The translations under genes and the position numbers were made by a program. A stretch of 47,895 bases of DNA from Cardinium endosymbiont of Dermatophagoides farinae (lineage in GTDB: Bacteria > Bacteroidota > Bacteroidia > Cytophagales > Amoebophilaceae), in NCBI RefSeq assembly GCF_007559345.1, contig NZ_VMBH01000004.1, forward strand, positions 1-47,895, written 5' to 3'. Each line of letters opens with the position of its first letter. Positions within the stretch are counted from its first letter, which is position 1. Shown here piece by piece: positions 1 to 11,040 of the stretch. The notes below the pieces were generated by a model. That model worked only from the letters and a program-made list of their open reading frames with translations, ran no database searches and was not told the DNA's origin.

Positions 1-351
1 ACATTTCCTGATTAATCAGCTGTAAAAGCTCTTTAAACTGCGCTTTACAATCTAAACCATAGTAATCTGCCCACATACGGAATACATCACCCTGATGTCC
101 GTATTAAAAGACTTAAACTTCCATATGCCTTTATCTTTATAAATAGACATACTTGGTCTAGAGTCTTTTACTGAAAATATAGACTTATGGTTCTTTTTTT
201 CGTAAATTTGGGTTAAATGTAGGAACTAAGTGGCGTATAAGATTTTCTTCTCCACCTGCTTTTTCTAGAACTTGTTCTTTTGTTAACATACTTTGAATTT
301 TGTTACAAAATAGAATAATTCTTACATTAAAATAGGTCCTTCAAGCCTCAT
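1..351 (-). pseudogene. Primase-helicase, 5' end only (duplicate, cut by window edge, indels)
   Basis: This is the first part of the Toprim primase gene that is complete at its 5' end at 30208-31893. It runs off the left edge of the window. Compared with the other copy it has lost one G near 102 and gained one T in the run near 188, so the frame is broken. These differences look like contig-end sequence errors, and 30208-31893 should be used for the protein. The start corresponds to the ATG complementary to 349-351. Confidence 0.8.
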
Positions 352-367
352 TTATTAAAATAAGAAT

Positions 368-392
368 TAGCCTTCTTTGGGAGGCTTTTTTA
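368..392. terminator. Hairpin between repL-like gene and primase gene (first copy)
   Basis: TAGCCT and AGGCT(A) arms enclose an 8-nt loop and are followed by a T-rich run on the plus strand. The final A of the right arm is missing here but present in the duplicate at 31911-31938. It may be an attenuator between the two minus-strand genes. Confidence 0.4.
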
Positions 393-496
393 TTTATTAC
401 CCTTACATTTCCTACCACACACGTATAGAAATACTTGATCTGAAATTAAGATTGAGTTAATATCACAAAAGCTCATTCTAATAGAATTACGCATAC

Positions 497-831
497 TTAC
501 TTATCCAAAGATTTATCAATAAGTCCACTATTAACCCAGTATATACATCTGTATTTGGTTCTAGCTAATATATCTTTTTGACATAATTCTTTAAGAATTC
601 TAAATACAGATGTTTTGGTCTTATAGCCCGATACACTTAAAAAATCATCTATATCTATTAACATCTTTTCCTCGCTGAACAAGTTTCTATTTAACATGTA
701 CTTGATAAATTTTTGAGAAGACTTAGATAGGTTCAACATTACAGTCGGAATATCAAATTCTTTTACATGCTTTTCCAAAAAGGAGAAGCAGCATGTTCTT
801 TAAAATCCCTCAAACATTTCATTGTATTCAT
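497..831 (-). pseudogene. RepL-like winged-helix protein (duplicate, frameshifted)
   Basis: This is the same gene as the intact 111-residue reading at 32041-32376. One A is missing from the run near 776 (five instead of six), which cuts off the first 18 codons and leaves a 93-residue frame. Since the only lesion is a homopolymer length difference close to the contig end, it is probably a sequence error. Function and motifs are described at the intact copy. Confidence 0.7.
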
Positions 832-1761
832 CTTATTCTAATTGTTATCAAAAAATTTCATGGTAACATGATTACATATCAACCTCAACCGCAAAATACA
901 GGCAAAAATACTAATAGTATTAAATACGTATCATATAACTTCATAAATATATACACAAATATATAAATAATATACTAATCAAAACAAATACGTATACAAT
1001 TAAAAATATACTTACATACCAAAAACAGGATGTGGTAACTTGAGGTAAGTATGGGTAACTTTGTGGTAAGAATAAAAAATCAGTTTTTATAAAATATTAA
1101 TTTGAAAATCAATGTTTTATAAAAACTGTGGTAAGATGGTAAGATTTTAATGAGTTTATACAAACTAGTAAATATTTACACATAAAAATACACATACATA
1201 TGTATGTGTACGTATGTATTTCTTAATATCTATATATAATATTATCTTACCATCTTACCACATTACCATATACTTTATATATATAATTCTGATTATCAAC
1301 ACATATGTGTTTTAAAAAATTGTGGTAAGATGTGTGGTAAGATTAGAAATCTTGGCCATTATATCTTACCACCTTACCACACGATTATAAAATAAAGTAT
1401 CTCATAACCAATTATAATTATTAATCTTAAAAATTAGATGTGTAAGTATATGTGTCACATGCTTCGACACATACTTATAGAAATTGAAATAGTAGATCAA
1501 CACGTTCAAACTAGATGATTAATATATATATTATTGGTAACCATATATATAAATAAATCACATGTATCTATTATATGTCAAATGACATAAACTGACACTT
1601 CCACATGTTAAATAGAGTTCTCCTTGGGTATTTGAAATTATTGTAAGCTAATCTTGTTTTCTTATACCTAGCTCAGGTTTTTATAAAATTTCTGAATACA
1701 GTATACCTGTTAACAATTGCACTGGATAGATTCGCTCGCATTACGAGAGATAAAACTTATC
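832..1761. other. Probable replication origin region, GGTAAGAT repeats (first copy)
   Basis: No gene is seen in these 930 bases. They hold four tandem ten-base units with GGTAA cores at 1031-1070, then GTGGTAAGATGGTAAGAT at 1127-1144 and its exact inverse at 1243-1260, and another opposed pair at about 1322-1343 and 1364-1383. A 14-bp perfect inverted repeat (CAGTTTTTATAAAA) occupies 1081-1094/1115-1128, and a 22-bp perfect palindrome 1189-1210. An imperfect stem-loop lies at 1443-1478. The AT-rich iteron-like layout beside a RepL-like gene and a primase gene suggests an origin. The function is inferred. Confidence 0.6.
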
Positions 1762-3405
1762 TTACTTGTTCATCTGCTTTCTGAGCTCTTCTCTATTTAC
1801 TGTTTCATAGGCCCAACTATCTATAGATTTGGTTGCTTGGTCAAAGTTAATACCTAATAAGATAATCTCTTTAGCTTTCCATAAATACGAGGTATAATAC
1901 CTATTTTCTTTAATTTGTTGTAAGGCTACTTTATCATTTGATTTATACTTGATCTCTATGATATAAACTATGCTACCAATAGTAAGTACTATGTCTGCTC
2001 TACCTTTACTAGAAGGAGACTCACTAGCCACCTGACTGTTAATACCATCTAAACAGTTTAAACCATAAAGTAACATATGAAGGTTACTATGATAATCTTT
2101 TTCTGTTTTACTGGTTATGTAGTAAGGGATACTGGAAAAGGCTATGTTAATAGCGATAATAAAGGACTCAATATCTTTGGCTTGTAAAGTGCTTTTTATT
2201 TGGTCCTGGGTTGATATAAAATAGTCTTTAACACGCCGTTCCAAGGCATCTTTAACCGTTTGCGTAAAGGCCTTTTCTACCTCTTGATTAGGAAACTTAA
2301 GCTTATAAACCCCTGTAGATGGTTCATAACCATCTATCGTTAAATATCCAGTTTGAAACATCAATGCTTTCAAACTAATTTCATTTCTACTACCGGTATA
2401 CATTAATTCAAATCTATAAGCATCAATCGGTAATGCATTTAGTTCAAATCTATCAGGATCTGCTAACATTTGGTTTATAAGCATAGTTGGACTACCTGAT
2501 TCATACCAGTAGTCTTCTAGTTTACCAGAATCTAAAAATCTTAGCGTAGACCAAGGGTTATAGACACTCGCTCCATCTTCATAAAACTTATATCCATTGT
2601 AATAAGTAGCCATACGCCTCATTACTTCTGATGTAGATATTTTTTTATCTTCTTTTGTACCACATTTTTTAGCAATATCTTCCAATCTTTTTGCGAATAT
2701 GGTTAAGATTTCTTGCTGCGTATAACCAAACATAGCACCAGCAGAAGCATCAATGGTAATATCTTTTAAATGATTAGCCCCTGAAAATACGTCCGATAAA
2801 CTGAATTTGCTTACGCCAGTAATAAAAGTGAACTTAAAACGTTTATTGAGTGATTTTAAAGTCATGAAGAAATCTTTCATAACCTTAATATTGGCCTGTT
2901 CTAAGTCCGAACCTTTTGTTAAATTAACCATTGGGGCATCATACTCATCTATAAGGACTACGATATTAGATTCGTAACCGTTATTGAGCTTTGGAAAGTG
3001 CTTCCACTAAATCTTTTAATCCACTTTGTATATCTTTCGTTTGAATAGTTTACAACTATACGAGAAAGCTATTCTGGTTAACTCATCTTTTAAACTGTTT
3101 TCCAAGCAGTTCGGATTATGGTTTATGCCTGAAAAATCTATTTTGATTATAGGATATTTTTTCCACTCATACCGCTTTCTGGATTACCTATGTGGTACCC
3201 TTTAAACACTTCTTTCTCTCCTCTACATATCGTATCCAATGTATCGATAAACAAAGACTTGCCAAACCTCCTAGGCCGGGCTATAAATACAGGATTTCTA
3301 TTTCTATTAACTCTTGTGCATATCGTGTTTTATCTACGTAGTAGCCTGTTTCAATCACAGATTGAACATCTGAATAGCCAATAGGTAATGCATCTATCTT
3401 ATGCA
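1762..3405 (-). pseudogene. AAA-ATPase/PD-(D/E)XK protein (duplicate, broken by indels)
   Basis: Duplicate of the intact 547-residue gene at 33308-34951. An extra T near 2995, insertions near 3050, a missing C near 3176 and a missing T near 3303 break the first 158 codons, leaving a 389-residue frame that begins just after the Walker B segment. All lesions are absent from the other copy, so they are best read as end-of-contig errors rather than real decay. Confidence 0.75.
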
Positions 3406-3595
3406 TAATTTTATCTTGTTAAACTTTTTTATTTTAATTTCTGATTGCGTTGATCTTACTTTTAAACTTTAATTAACTTAGAATTCTTTTGTTTTGATTC
3501 ATTTTTTAACGGCATATAAACCAATAAAATGGGAAAAAACTTACCAAGAGTATATTCATTACTACCACGTTTACCTATCTTTCCCATTAGTTTAC

Positions 3596-3626
3596 TAATC
3601 CTAATCGTGTTCCACGATTAGGATTA
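3596..3626. other. Perfect 14-bp hairpin downstream of the coupling-protein gene (first copy)
   Basis: TAATCCTAATCGTG, a 3-nt spacer TTC, then the exact reverse complement. It is identical in the duplicate at 35141-35171 and has no T-tract on either side. Confidence 0.7.
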
Positions 3627-3651
3627 CACGAACATTAAAGCAAAAAGCATT

Positions 3652-5326
3652 TTATACTTTAACCCCCTGTTTACTAAATATACTATCTACCTCATTGTGT
3701 ATTCGCTCCCAATTATCTTCAATTTTTCTACCTAGTTCACTATCAAACTTACTTGTATCGATACTATTGGATAATTAGAATTATTAAGATGAGTAGCTAT
3801 AAACTGAGGCTTATTACCTGCCACCTTTATGGTAAAATGACCTGGAGGCTGAGAAGCTATATAATTAGGTGTCAAGTAGGACTCCTTACCTAGTGACTTA
3901 GTAACCGTATCGTCTTTGTCCGACATATTTATAGAAGTCCTAACATTTGTATAAGAACCTGCCATTTTAGAAACGTAGGAACCGGTTGTTAAATTGCTGG
4001 TCATACCAAAGAACTGGTTGCCCAAATTATTTCTAATAACTTCTGCCTTACTGCTTCCATACATGTTTTTGAGTTGTTCGAAATCTTGCACACATACAAT
4101 GGTCGATACATTATTAGACCTAGCTGTAGCAGGTAGATTCTCTAAACCCGGAATAAATAACGTAGGAGCCTCATCTAAGAGGAATATAGACTTATTCTTT
4201 CCCTGTTGATTTATATGTTTCATGCATACCGTACCAATCAGGGCTATAATGGAAGATAAAGAGTCGCTTAACCTGGGATCATTAGCAACAGTCAACATCG
4301 TTGGATGCGCAGGATTGCTAACATCTAAATCGACGGTATTTTGATCACTCAAATGACCAGAAAGTACCCAAAAGATTTCCTTGGTATATATCTTATTAAA
4401 TGGCAATTGCAAGGAAGAAAATACACCAGCTAGCTGTTTTTCTGCATTATTCTTGTAGGCAGTATGAATAGGCTCTATCATGATTTTTGTTTCCCTATCT
4501 AAAGATAGTAAGGCAATACTTTGTTCGTAATCCTTCATAGCAACCAGTAAGGCATGTGGTAAGGAACATAACGAACCATGATGCTTTTTAAGAAACCATA
4601 TAATCGCACTAAAAAATGCAATAGCATTATCTGACCAAAAATCTTGTTTGTGCATCCATTCTTTATTTAAATTTTTAAGTATGGCACTTGCATATTCTTG
4701 AGCGTAAAGCTTAAAAGGCAAATAACTGGGATGTAAGGGATTGCAACGGTGGGATAAATGCGTATTGGTAATATTAATATGAGCGAATTTAGTTTGTTTA
4801 TTTAAAAGCTCCTGATACATATGAGCAGACAAAGTTGGTGGATTACCTTTAAAATCATATAAAAATCCAGCAAAACCCATATCAGCAGCTTGGTAAATAA
4901 TAGGTTCCATAACAGAACTTGATTTTCCTGAACCAGCAGACCCTTCGATATATATACCCTGAGATAGACTATCCAATACTATAAATCCTCTTTTTGTCCT
5001 TTCCATATAAAACAATCAAGATATGGTTGCTTTTTATACTTACGATGCGTACTGCTTTGCAAAAACTGCTTATCCTCGGATGGTAGATCAGAAGTGTCAG
5101 GAATGAGACGATTAAATAAAATAAACGTTAACAATATGGCCAATAACATCCACTTATTACATAAGTCTAATGAACGAAAGACTGGTTTACCTTTAAGATA
5201 AAATATGACGAACACATCATATATAGTAGTGAAGCATAAAACAATGAATATTGATAAAAAAAGCAAAATCTTTTTTCTATCACGATGAAATATCCTAATA
5301 AAAATGTTTAAAATAAACTTTATCAT
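3652..5326 (-). pseudogene. VirD4/TraG-like coupling protein (duplicate, frameshifted)
   Basis: Duplicate of the intact 558-residue gene at 35197-36873. A missing G near 3748 changes the last residues and a missing T in the run near 4990 splits off the membrane part. The visible frames are therefore 115 residues (membrane segments) and 427 residues (ATPase). Both lesions are single-base run errors not seen in the second copy. Confidence 0.78.
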
Positions 5327-5345
5327 AATATATAAGATTTGAAAA

Positions 5346-6128
5346 TCAGATAGATAAACCCTTAGATTGATCCAAGGATTTGTGTTTATTTAATATGTTC
5401 ATAAAATTTTGCTTAGATAACGATCTGTCTATTTCACTGGCTTTGAATCGTTCTTCTTTTCCTGCTTGCATGATATAAAAACGTAAACCTTGAAAATCAC
5501 CTTGTTTGTTGTGATACGCTTCGGTCCTAATATTAAAACGGGCACCTTCTGTATTAAAAGAATTACTAAACGCATCTACAGAACGGATGCTACGGTCCTT
5601 TAATACAGACTTGGCAAGCTCTTTAACATTGTGTATAGCAGAGTTTTGCATAAGCTTATCTCTGGTTTTATCATTCTGCACATCTTTGGCTAAGGTTAAA
5701 TCCATCTCATAGGCAATAGTTTCTGCAGCACGAGAAGAACGATTGCTGATGTAATTGCCTTTATAAGCCTCTCCTGATTTACTAATCCTGTTTACATAAA
5801 CGTGAATATGCTTATGTGCCTTATTAGAATGCACAAAGGAGATGTATTGATGGTTTTTTAAGCCCATTTTGTCTAAAAAAGATTGGTTGATAGTTTTTAA
5901 GTTTTCATGGGATAGTTGACGACCATCTTCTATAGTTGGAGAAATAACAAAAGAAAGGGAATTCCGTTCACACCTACTATTCATATCTTGAAATAGTTTA
6001 AACTCTTTGGAAACACCATAGGCAGTTTCTGTTACAATATTTTTATCTAACAGAATACCTTTTTCGGTTTTTTGTGCATAGGCGATGCTGGCGCCGATGT
6101 GACTGATACTTTTACCTATGGAAATCAT
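5346..6128 (-). CDS. Relaxase / mobilization nuclease (first copy, intact)
   Basis: The 260-residue protein is identical to the one at 36893-37675, where the annotation is given. It has the relaxase HxH-type metal motif (H105, H107, H109 in AHKHIHVYVNR) and overlaps the upstream membrane-protein gene by 4 bases. Confidence 0.85.
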   Translation of the reverse strand: MISIGKSISHIGASIAYAQKTEKGILLDKNIVTETAYGVSKEFKLFQDMNSRCERNSLSFVISPTIEDGRQLSHENLKTINQSFLDKMGLKNHQYISFVHSNKAHKHIHVYVNRISKSGEAYKGNYISNRSSRAAETIAYEMDLTLAKDVQNDKTRDKLMQNSAIHNVKELAKSVLKDRSIRSVDAFSNSFNTEGARFNIRTEAYHNKQGDFQGLRFYIMQAGKEERFKASEIDRSLSKQNFMNILNKHKSLDQSKGLSI

Positions 6129-6516
6129 TTTTTTTCTGTTTTGGATAACTTTTGGTAAGCATTATAGTAGTGTTTAAATCCTTTTTCTAATTCGCATCGA
6201 AGAATATATTGATGGTAATTATACCAACTGCTTAAGAATAGACTGATAACGGATATGGACAATATAACCCATAACCAGACTGGAATGGTAATAAAACGTT
6301 TTAAGGTATGAAGAATATTGGCATGTTCTTTTTGCATGGGCCTATATCTATGGGAATGGGTTGATGATGTAATGCCTCTAATCTATTGGGATGATCAGTG
6401 GTAATGGATAATATTTTTTCATAATCTTTCTTACTTCGTTTGAGGCTTTCTATTTCTTGAATCAATACTTCTATTAAAACCTTTTGGCTCAAATTGGAGC
6501 TGCTTTTGATGTTCAT
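6125..6516 (-). pseudogene. Single-span membrane protein of the mob operon (duplicate, frameshifted)
   Basis: Duplicate of the 130-residue gene at 37672-38064. One G is missing from the GGGG run near 6339, splitting the frame into 71- and 70-residue pieces that meet at that run. This is probably a sequence error. Confidence 0.7.
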
Positions 6517-6922
6517 TTGCTAATCTTGTTGAGATGGTGATCTATTTTTTCGATGATGTATCGGACTTCTTTTTTAAAGTCTAATTGGTCTTTAATAAGG
6601 TTACTGATGCGGCTAAAGTGGTTTCGATAGTCTACTAACATTTGATAGACGGATAGTTCTTCTGGGTGAATCGGCTTTTGATGGTTTGATTGAGACCTAT
6701 TTTACGTAAATAATCACTCAGGGATAGTCCACAGTTTTTGGCCAGTAACTTGATGGCTATTTTTTCTGTTGGATAAAGCCGAATGGATAAGGTGGAGCTT
6801 TTATGAGTAACCTTTTTGGGACGCATGGCAAGTAATAAATAAGTAAATATACCAGAATGCCTTACATAGAAATCATTAAAAAAACAGGATACCCAAAACG
6901 GATTTAGAACCAAGATATCCAT
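6513..6922 (-). pseudogene. MobC-like relaxosome protein (duplicate, frameshifted)
   Basis: Duplicate of the 136-residue gene at 38061-38471. One G is missing from the run near 6663, so the frame departs after about residue 86 and closes at 6635. It is the last gene-breaking difference seen at the left end of the window; to its right the two copies agree until about 9220 (40770 in the other copy). Confidence 0.7.
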
Positions 6923-7339
<417 letters not shown>

Positions 7340-8287
7340 CTATACAAGGTCGTGAATCTGAGAAGGAGACAGGCCGGTAAGAAGGATAATGTCTTCTACA
7401 GGATAACCACGCAAAAGCATAGATTTAGCTATCTCTATGTTGCTTTCTAGTTTTCCCTTTTCTTCACCTATTTGGGTTCCTTCTTGTCTTCCTTTTTCCT
7501 CTCCTTCTTGTCTTAATCTTTCAGCTACTGACATGGCAATTTGATTTAATTTAGGGTTAGATTTCTTAATGGTTTCTAGTAAATTTGGATCATCATCTAC
7601 CTTTAACATATACAAAAAAGCTACATTAGCATAAACAATATAGTTTTTTTCTAAAAAATCTACAATTAGATTGATATGATTAGCAAACCATTGATTAAAC
7701 GAACGATAAATGCCTTGTTTGAGCACCATCACTGCAAAAGCAGCCTTTTTATAGCTAATCAGTTCGTCTTCAGAGGTACTATAGAGATCAACAAGATAAA
7801 ATTTATCAAACATGCACGATTTAGCTAATTCAGGATCTGAAAACATAGATAGTAGACTATTTGAGCCTTTATAGGGCTTATTTCCATTGTATATGCATAT
7901 GTTTAATATTACCGGTAAAGGAACATTGCCTTTCTCTTTTAGATGCTGACGCAACAACTGAACGTTATATTCTAGAAACCTAAGTGGCATATACGAATCT
8001 TCAGTAGATTGATGCTCGCAAATCGTGTACAAGTACCCTTCCTTTCCATTTATATTGGTTTTGAATACTAAATCAGATTCTCCTCTTCTACCTACTGGAT
8101 CAACAAAGCTTTTATCCGTCAACTCTAAATTTTCTTGGTCTATTGTTATAAATAGATCGGAAGGTAAATTAGCAGCTAGAAAATCTAGCATAGCTTCCTT
8201 ATTACAAAAAGTATTTTTAAAAGCGTAATCATGAGGTTTATCTAGTTCCTCTTTTTTATTTTTCCTCTTATTTCTCTTCTTAGTCAT
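7340..8287 (-). CDS. Rpn-family nuclease / PD-(D/E)XK putative transposase protein (first copy)
   Basis: This 315-residue protein resembles the Rpn (recombination-promoting nuclease) family, formerly annotated as putative transposases. Near the N-terminus it has KPHDYAFKNTF. The PD-(D/E)XK-like core follows, with SDLVF (D72) and the E-x-Q motif in CEHQS (E91, Q93), then the conserved MPLRFLEY segment at 100-107. The tail is a charged GEEKGRQEG repeat ending in a short helical motif (LLTGLSPSQIHDL), as is common in this family. Known members are DNA endonucleases that raise recombination, but this protein's activity is inferred. It is identical to the copy at 38889-39836 and stands alone, with a decayed relative's tail just upstream at 8326-8538. 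Confidence 0.85.
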   Translation of the reverse strand: MTKKRNKRKNKKEELDKPHDYAFKNTFCNKEAMLDFLAANLPSDLFITIDQENLELTDKSFVDPVGRRGESDLVFKTNINGKEGYLYTICEHQSTEDSYMPLRFLEYNVQLLRQHLKEKGNVPLPVILNICIYNGNKPYKGSNSLLSMFSDPELAKSCMFDKFYLVDLYSTSEDELISYKKAAFAVMVLKQGIYRSFNQWFANHINLIVDFLEKNYIVYANVAFLYMLKVDDDPNLLETIKKSNPKLNQIAMSVAERLRQEGEEKGRQEGTQIGEEKGKLESNIEIAKSMLLRGYPVEDIILLTGLSPSQIHDLV

Positions 8288-8325
8288 TTGATCAATACAT
8301 TAAGACAAATTAACAGGGTTAAAAA

Positions 8326-8538
8326 TTAAAGAATCTGTTGTATATCAGATTTATATAAACCAGTGAAGCGCATGATCTTGTCTACTGACTCATCTTCTTG
8401 GAGCATTAACTTAGCGATTTCTATACTTCTTTTCTACTCTCACTGTTTTTTACTTTCTATTCTAGAGACTTTTATTTTTTCCTTAAAAAGGATCTTATCG
8501 TTTTCTTTTTCTAGTTCTCTGACCCTATGTAGTTGCAT
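8326..8538 (-). pseudogene. Relic of a second Rpn-family gene, C-terminal part (first copy)
   Basis: Read on the minus strand, this stretch gives a charged coiled segment, two in-frame stops, and then a tail (IEIAKLML...KIMRFTGLYKSDIQQIL) that aligns with the end of the neighbouring intact Rpn protein (IEIAKSMLLRGY...LLTGLSPSQIHDL). No N-terminal nuclease core remains. It suggests a former tandem pair of Rpn genes. Identical at 39875-40087. Confidence 0.6.
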
Positions 8539-8707
8539 GATTTATTCTTTGAATAATACCTCTTGCCTCAGGTTTGAGTAGTACTTTGTACTGAATTGAA
8601 GGCTTTCCATTATATGCCGTTCCCTTAAATTTGAACACTGAAAGGTAGACAGTTTTTATAGCATTTAACCAGATTACTAGCTACTATAGCCTCAATTTTA
8701 TCAAGAA
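8539..8707. other. Short gene-free spacer
   Basis: The spacer between the Rpn relic and the winged-helix gene. Nothing recognisable was found. Confidence 0.5.
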
Positions 8708-9850
8708 CTATAACGTATTCATTTCTTCTTTAATTTTTTTCAATTCATCTGGCATATTACTCTTCCAGAAATGTTCTTTGAAATAGCTTTTTAAAGCTAT
8801 TATTTTTTGTATATCCTTAGCAAAAAGTGCTTTCTTAACATGATCGGGAATTATTCCGTTTTTTTCTGCTTCTGTTAAACCGGATGACCATAACTCAAAC
8901 GCATTAGAAAAAAAGTCTTCCTCTAAATTTTTTAATCTTTCTAACCTATCTTTTCTTTGTTTAGCCAACTTTTTAAGTGCTATTTCTTGAGGAGACATAT
9001 AATCATGCTCAACCCAAGCCCCACCTTTTTGTAAAACAGACATAAACGTTCCCAACTTATTTTTATACTTATTCAATGTGCCAGATTTGTTCTGAAGGGC
9101 AAAAGAAAAGTGATCAATAGAAGTTTGAACGGTGTCTGCTGTATTAGTACCTTTACTATAAATTTGACGAATTTGCGGAAGGCCAAATCCTATTTCTTCA
9201 AGATCTCTACAATCTATATTTTCCCATTCTTTGGGTAAAGAATGATTTTCATTTAAGGACGTTTTTGTAGATTCAGTTTTTTTCACTAAGGAAAAAGTAT
9301 TCTTAAAGGATTGACTACTTTCTAAATCTAATTGCAACCTAAAAGCATTAACGAACGCCTTATCGAACCTAAAAACAGAAAAACCACTTTTCCCAGTTTT
9401 GCCACCAACCCGTTCCATAAGACCTTTTTCAATGATCCTTTGTACAACTTTCCTCAAGGTTTTTTTAGTTGTGTTGGTAACACTAGATAAAGTTTCAATC
9501 GTTACTGGACCTGTAACAGATTCCCCTCTAACCGTACAACAACTAACAAAATATCTAACGATGCGTTTTTGAATACCACAAAGTTTAGAGACTTCTTCAT
9601 GATAATTCAACTTCGTATTGATACTATTTTGACTACATTCTAGACCTTTATCGACCAGTTTATTTTCACTACCTTTACTAACTACTATTTTTATAGACGT
9701 ATCATCTAATGTCTGGGAAGAATCGTTTATTGAACTAATGGGTTTATTTATACCTTGATTGATAACTTCATTCTGAAGCAAGTAAGGGGCCCTTCTTTTA
9801 GGCACAAACTTTTTCTTGGTTCCATCTTGGGTAAAAACTGGAGCAGTCAT
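8708..9850 (-). CDS. Winged-helix plasmid protein downstream of parA (probable partition or replication partner)
   Basis: This 380-residue protein has no family I can name with certainty. Residues 1-90 are polar and probably disordered. A winged-helix DNA-binding domain follows at about 95-180: EEVSKLCGIQKRIVRYF, then TIETLSSVTNTTKKTLRKVV as the recognition helix, then a GKSGFSVFRFD wing. The rest is helical and basic (LKKLAKQRKDRLERLKNLEEDF). It starts 10 bases after the parA stop, so the two are probably cotranscribed. That position and the iterons upstream of parA suggest a ParB-like centromere-binding or replication role, which is inferred. A 20-residue relic of a paralogue's C-terminus lies at 23587-23661. 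This is the clean copy; 40257-41395 is broken. Confidence 0.7.
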   Translation of the reverse strand: MTAPVFTQDGTKKKFVPKRRAPYLLQNEVINQGINKPISSINDSSQTLDDTSIKIVVSKGSENKLVDKGLECSQNSINTKLNYHEEVSKLCGIQKRIVRYFVSCCTVRGESVTGPVTIETLSSVTNTTKKTLRKVVQRIIEKGLMERVGGKTGKSGFSVFRFDKAFVNAFRLQLDLESSQSFKNTFSLVKKTESTKTSLNENHSLPKEWENIDCRDLEEIGFGLPQIRQIYSKGTNTADTVQTSIDHFSFALQNKSGTLNKYKNKLGTFMSVLQKGGAWVEHDYMSPQEIALKKLAKQRKDRLERLKNLEEDFFSNAFELWSSGLTEAEKNGIIPDHVKKALFAKDIQKIIALKSYFKEHFWKSNMPDELKKIKEEMNTL

Positions 9851-9860
9851 AATTTATCTA

Positions 9861-10853
9861 TTAATAACCTTTTATCATTTCTGGATTAGTGAAATGGGAA
9901 ACAATATGGTTACTTTTCAAGTTATGCATTTCTAATAGTTCACGCGTAAAAGTATCAATATCCTCTCTACCTGCTGTGCTTGCAGTACTATCAAATACCG
10001 TTGATTTGCGTCTTCTGTATTTTTCAATTTCCTTACACTTCCTGATATAACCAGAAAACATCATTTCACCATATTGATGGTGTTTAATTAAATCAGAATA
10101 GGTATCTCTTGAATCCTTCTCTCTATTATCAAACTGATTCAGAATAATTTTCATTGGAATCTTCGGCATATCGTGATCATTACACATACGGTTAATCTCG
10201 TTAACCGTAATATCAATACCAGAATCACTAAAGTCACAAGGAGTCGTAGGAAGAACAACCATATCAGATGTAAGCACAGCAGCAGAAATAGATTGACCTA
10301 AAGAAGGTGGACAATCTATTAAAATTAGATCATAGGCTGAACGTAAAGGATCAACCTTGGACTTGAGTACTTTCTGAAGCGGAACTTGCTTTAACATAAT
10401 AAAGTTATCAAGCACAGAGTTATCATAACGACTCGGCAAAATATCTAATCCAGGTAGCACATTAACTGTAGAGTTCGTTATCTTAATTAAACTATCATCC
10501 AATAAATCAATCAAAACAGGATAATCATTAGCATTGATACCAAAAGACTTAGTCAAGTTCCCTTGGTGATCAATTTCAATAACTAAAACTTTTTTACCCA
10601 TTAAGGTTGCACGTATAGCTGTTTCGCGACATAAAGTTGACTTTCCTACACCACCCTTAACCAAAACAAACACAACAACTTTACAGGGTTGTTTATATGG
10701 CGCAAACATTTTTATAGCTGTTTCGTATTCAAAATAAACCCTATTGCGAAGCTTATTGTAGGCTAATTTTTTCGACTTGAGTTGTTTATGAATAGCCTGG
10801 ACGCTAACGCCCAATATATCGGCTGCTTCTATAGCTAACATTTTTGGATGCAT
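9861..10853 (-). CDS. parA: ParA-type partition ATPase with N-terminal HTH
   Basis: This 330-residue P-loop ATPase belongs to the ParA/MinD group and would segregate plasmid copies by ATP-dependent binding to the nucleoid. Residues 1-50 form a small helix-turn-helix/MerR-like DNA-binding domain (AIEAADILGVSVQAIHKQL), as in type Ia ParA proteins that repress their own operon. The deviant Walker A KGGVGKS is at 66-72, the second motif EIDHQGNLTKS at about 93-103, and Walker B/switch DCPPSLG at 180-186. The winged-helix gene follows closely, and the iteron array lies upstream at 11041-11373, as expected for a par locus with its centromere or operator in front. It is identical to the copy at 41406-42398. 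Confidence 0.92.
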   Translation of the reverse strand: MHPKMLAIEAADILGVSVQAIHKQLKSKKLAYNKLRNRVYFEYETAIKMFAPYKQPCKVVVFVLVKGGVGKSTLCRETAIRATLMGKKVLVIEIDHQGNLTKSFGINANDYPVLIDLLDDSLIKITNSTVNVLPGLDILPSRYDNSVLDNFIMLKQVPLQKVLKSKVDPLRSAYDLILIDCPPSLGQSISAAVLTSDMVVLPTTPCDFSDSGIDITVNEINRMCNDHDMPKIPMKIILNQFDNREKDSRDTYSDLIKHHQYGEMMFSGYIRKCKEIEKYRRRKSTVFDSTASTAGREDIDTFTRELLEMHNLKSNHIVSHFTNPEMIKGY

Positions 10854-11040
10854 CTAAATTTACGGTTCAATATGGTTTAAGTGATATAAAAAATAACTAC
10901 ATAAACTTAAACTATAAATAACAAATTGGCAAGACTTTAAATAATTTTTTGATGTGTTTACAAATTTAATACCCCCACGCTAGTTATAGTTGTTTTTTTA
11001 TTTTTTTAACAATAATTACAACTACTATAACAAGGCTGTT
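10854..11040. promoter_or_regulatory. parA leader with partial dyad (first copy)
   Basis: An AT-rich leader. A GTTATAGTTGT segment near 10984 faces an imperfect inverse ACAACTACTATAAC near 11020, a possible operator for the ParA HTH. The promoter itself could not be fixed. Confidence 0.3.

Noticed and set aside
3994-4209. Plus-strand open frame of 71 codons (also at 35540-35755)
   Set aside because: It lies wholly within the coupling-protein gene on the other strand and has no family pattern.
8025-8228. Plus-strand frame inside the Rpn gene (also at 39574-39777)
   Set aside because: Antisense shadow of a well-supported gene.
8363-8581. Plus-strand 72-codon frame (also at 39912-40130)
   Set aside because: Antisense to the Rpn relic, whose minus-strand translation shows real homology; this frame is low-complexity Ser/Leu.
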